Below are positions 61,691 to 64,000 of a DNA stretch of 64,000 nucleotides, piece by piece. Position numbers and translations under genes: made by a program. Source of the stretch: an uncultured Pseudomonadales bacterium (GTDB lineage Bacteria > Pseudomonadota > Gammaproteobacteria > Pseudomonadales > Pseudohongiellaceae); the NCBI GenBank assembly GCA_943789335.1, contig CALSTS010000008.1:1-64000 (forward strand), written 5' to 3'. Every line of letters begins with the position of its first letter. The stretch's first letter is position 1. Below the pieces are notes generated by a model, which ran no database searches, was not told where the DNA came from, and saw only the letters and a program-made list of their open reading frames with translations.

Positions 61691-62248
61691 TCAGATTGCC
61701 AACAAATCAGTTTCTTTAACGTTATACCTTTCTTCTACTTTAGCTGTATAACTATCGGTTAGCTTTTGTATATCCTGCTCGGCTTTACGTTCATCGTCTT
61801 CACTAATTTCTTTTTCTTTAAGCAGGTCTTTCACATGTTGGTTTGCATCACGTCTAATATTTCGTAATGCAACACGAGCATTTTCCGCCTCGTGTTTAGC
61901 TTGCTTGGTGTATTCTTTGCGAGTTTCTTCAGTCAAAGCAGGCATCGGCAATCTGATGACATCACCGTTATTTGAAGGGTTTAGGCCTAAGTCTGAGCTC
62001 ATGATTGCTTTTTCAATAGCCCCCAGCATGTTTTTTTCCCAAGGGGTGATAAGCAAAGAACGGCCGTCTTCTACAGTCACATTAGACAATTGCTGTATTG
62101 GCGTGTCTGATCCGTAATAATCAGCAAAGACATTATCAAGAATACTAGGGTGGGCCCGACCAGTTCTTATTTTATTGAAGGCAGAATCAAGGCTGCTTAA
62201 GCTTTTTTCCATTCTGTCATCTGCGTCTAACAATATCTCTTCAATCAC
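61691..62248 (-). CDS. frr: Ribosome recycling factor
   Basis: The 185-residue factor splits post-termination ribosomes with EF-G. Motifs are the start MDADDRMEKSLSSL-like helix, FNKIRTGRAHPSILD, the beta-domain TPIQQLSNVTVEDGRSLLITPWE, and the C-terminal helices ending in EERYNVKETDLLAI. Length is exactly that of E. coli RRF. It follows pyrH by 57 nt and precedes uppS. Confidence 0.97.
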   Translation of the reverse strand: MIEEILLDADDRMEKSLSSLDSAFNKIRTGRAHPSILDNVFADYYGSDTPIQQLSNVTVEDGRSLLITPWEKNMLGAIEKAIMSSDLGLNPSNNGDVIRLPMPALTEETRKEYTKQAKHEAENARVALRNIRRDANQHVKDLLKEKEISEDDERKAEQDIQKLTDSYTAKVEERYNVKETDLLAI

Positions 62249-62305
62249 CAGCTTTCCCCCTCTATCAATATTTCAACACCAATATTTCAAATGAGCATAA
62301 TCTTT

Positions 62306-63034
62306 TTAAGAACCAGATTCGATTAGTGTGCCTTCTTCTTCACCAACCATAATATTAAAAAGCGCCTTTGGCTTGTTCATATCAAATACTCTGACGGGTA
62401 AATTGTGGTCGCGACTTAAACAAATCGCTGTTAAATCCATGACACCTAATTTTTTATCTAGAATTTCATCATAAGTTAGCTTATCAAACTTAACAGCATC
62501 AGGGTGCTTAATAGGATCAGCAGAATATACACCATCTACCTTAGTTGCCTTTAGCACCAAGTCAGCATCAATTTCTATGCCCCGTAAACAAGCTGCTGAG
62601 TCTGTTGTAAAGAAAGGATTACCTGTTCCTGCAGAAAAAAGTACAACGTCGCCAGCTTTCAAATGCCTGATTGCAGTACGGCGGTCATAATGTTCTACAA
62701 CACCACTCATCGGGATGGCAGACATTACCCGGCTTGGAATATTCGCCCTTTCCAGCGCGTCTCTCATCGCAAGAGCATTCATCACAGTCGCAAGCATTCC
62801 CATATGGTCGCCTGTAACTCTCTCCATCCCTGCAGCATGTAAAGCAGCACCCCTGAAAAGATTGCCACCTCCTATCACCACACCAACCTGAACACCAATT
62901 TCAACCAATTGCCCTATTTCAAGAGCCATACGATCGAGTACTTTAGGGTCAATACCAAAATCTGCACTGCCGGTAAGCGCTTCACCACTTAACTTCAATA
63001 AAATTCTGTCGTATTTCCTAATTTTAGTGCTCAT
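62306..63034 (-). CDS. pyrH: UMP kinase
   Basis: The 242-residue enzyme phosphorylates UMP to UDP, the source of UTP and the UDP-sugars used in this locus. The start [46 protein letters not shown] and [17 protein letters not shown] are typical, as is the tail [12 protein letters not shown]. It is hexameric and GTP-regulated in relatives. It lies between tsf and frr, the usual order. Confidence 0.97.
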   Translation of the reverse strand: MSTKIRKYDRILLKLSGEALTGSADFGIDPKVLDRMALEIGQLVEIGVQVGVVIGGGNLFRGAALHAAGMERVTGDHMGMLATVMNALAMRDALERANIPSRVMSAIPMSGVVEHYDRRTAIRHLKAGDVVLFSAGTGNPFFTTDSAACLRGIEIDADLVLKATKVDGVYSADPIKHPDAVKFDKLTYDEILDKKLGVMDLTAICLSRDHNLPVRVFDMNKPKALFNIMVGEEEGTLIESGS

Positions 63035-63066
63035 ATTTAGGTTTTTAATTCCCTGTTATGATTTTA

Positions 63067-63948
63067 TTATGAATTTTGCCCTGAATCTTTTAACTGTTCA
63101 GCTACTTCAGCCGCAAAATCAACTTCAGCGACCTCAATTCCTTCTCCTACTTCATAGCGAGTAAAACTGACAATCTCAGCATTTGCATCCTTAACCATTT
63201 TACCTACTTTTATATCAGGGTCTTTAACGAAGGCTTGTTCTGTCAAAGAGACTTCTTCAATAAATTTTCGAAGACGGCCGCTGACCATTTTTTCTACGAT
63301 ATCAGCTGGCTTTCCACTTTCGGCTGCCTGTGCCGTATAGATTTCACTTTCTTTACTCAAGACATCGGCAGGAACTTCTTCAGCATTCACAACCATTGGG
63401 CTAGATGCAGCAACATGCATGGCAACATCTTTTGCCAAAGCCTCATCTCCGCCTCTTAAACTTACTAAAACTGCTATTTTACTATTTGAATGCACATAAG
63501 AGCCGACAGTAAGGCCTTCTTCATTGGCCACTGAAGCACGTCTTACAGTAATATTCTCACCAATCTTTTGAACAAGGTTAAGTCTTGCAGTCTCAAGGCC
63601 AGAAGCCATAAGCTTGCTTATGTCTGAATCTTTTGCCTCAAATACAGCCTCTATAACTTGATTTGCAAAATTACTAAAATTCTCTTCTTTGGCTGCAAAA
63701 TCTGTTTCACTATTAACTTCAACCATGGCGCCAAAACTATTGTCGCTGGCTATTTTTACCAGAACCACGCCTTCTGCAGCTGTGCGTCCTGCTTTTTTAG
63801 CTGCTTTCATGCCACTGGCTTTTCTTAATAACTCAATGGCTTGATCAATATCGCCATTTGATTCTACCAGAGCATTTTTACACTCCATCATACCCAGGCT
63901 GGTTCTATCTCGTAACTCTTTAACTAATGCTGCTGAAATGTTAGCCAT
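63067..63948 (-). CDS. tsf: Elongation factor Ts
   Basis: EF-Ts exchanges GDP for GTP on EF-Tu. The 293 residues start with LVKELRDRTSLGMMECKNALVE (UBA-type) and include the TDFAAKEENFSNFAN and LVSLRGGDEALAKDVAMHVAA core. E. coli has 283 residues. A short leader before 63948 belongs to the preceding gene, presumably rpsB just outside the window. pyrH follows 32 nt later. Confidence 0.96.
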   Translation of the reverse strand: MANISAALVKELRDRTSLGMMECKNALVESNGDIDQAIELLRKASGMKAAKKAGRTAAEGVVLVKIASDNSFGAMVEVNSETDFAAKEENFSNFANQVIEAVFEAKDSDISKLMASGLETARLNLVQKIGENITVRRASVANEEGLTVGSYVHSNSKIAVLVSLRGGDEALAKDVAMHVAASSPMVVNAEEVPADVLSKESEIYTAQAAESGKPADIVEKMVSGRLRKFIEEVSLTEQAFVKDPDIKVGKMVKDANAEIVSFTRYEVGEGIEVAEVDFAAEVAEQLKDSGQNS

Positions 63949-64000
63949 GTTATTCGGCTCCTCTACTTCATTATTTATATATGTCTCATCTTTTTTTCTC

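Overview
The window is from an AT-rich gammaproteobacterium. The gene order mutS, fdxA, rpoS, nlpD, pcm, truD, ispF, ispD, ftsB, eno, kdsA, pyrG resembles the Pseudomonadales/Cellvibrionales lineage. Lipid A genes (lpxA, lpxB, lpxD), kdsA, bamA and skp show a Gram-negative envelope. I cannot name the genus. The AT-rich, repeat-expanded small proteins and the surface polysaccharide locus would fit a marine or host-associated strain, but that is inference.

Region 1 (1-3283) is accessory debris: a small unknown protein, a broken ROK sugar kinase, the tail of an SGNH acyltransferase, an XRE regulator and a broken tyrosine recombinase. It forms the distal edge of the polysaccharide locus.

Region 2 (3284-28474) is a surface polysaccharide (O-antigen or capsule) locus transcribed leftward. 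rfaH lies just upstream. An ops element (27786-27797) follows, and then an EPS-type MarR regulator, an SLBB export protein, a Wzz-type chain-length protein, ugd, manC and the Wzx flippase. Next comes a cassette for a CMP-activated ulosonic-acid-like sugar: a 2OG dioxygenase, an SGNH protein, a three-module CBS-NeuB-TIM barrel protein, a methyltransferase, a CMP-sugar synthetase and an unusual DHDPS-like protein. Glycosyltransferases, Wzy, a probable UDP-QuiNAc/FucNAc branch (4,6-dehydratase plus reductase) and the initiating phosphoglycosyl transferase complete the set. One gene (8699-9808) lies on the opposite strand. Nine genes in 0.7-23.2 kb carry 1-nt-type frameshifts, several of them compensated nearby.

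Region 3 (28712-34765) holds recX and recA, divergent mutS and fdxA, and rpoS with a single frameshift.

Region 4 (34943-63948) is a co-directional 29 kb block of essential genes, all open and full length. They cover amidase activation (nlpD), undecaprenyl-phosphate recycling (popT-like), protein repair, tRNA modification, isoprenoid synthesis (ispD, ispF, dxr, uppS), lipid A/Kdo (lpxA, lpxB, lpxD, fabZ, kdsA), phospholipid and fatty acid synthesis (cdsA, accA), outer-membrane assembly (bamA, skp, rseP), replication (dnaE, rnhB), CTP and UMP synthesis (pyrG, pyrH) and translation (frr, tsf). The contrast between this intact block and the frameshift-rich polysaccharide locus plus rpoS is the most striking pattern in the window. 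The most original biochemistry is the ulosonic-acid cassette at 12.8-19.0 kb.
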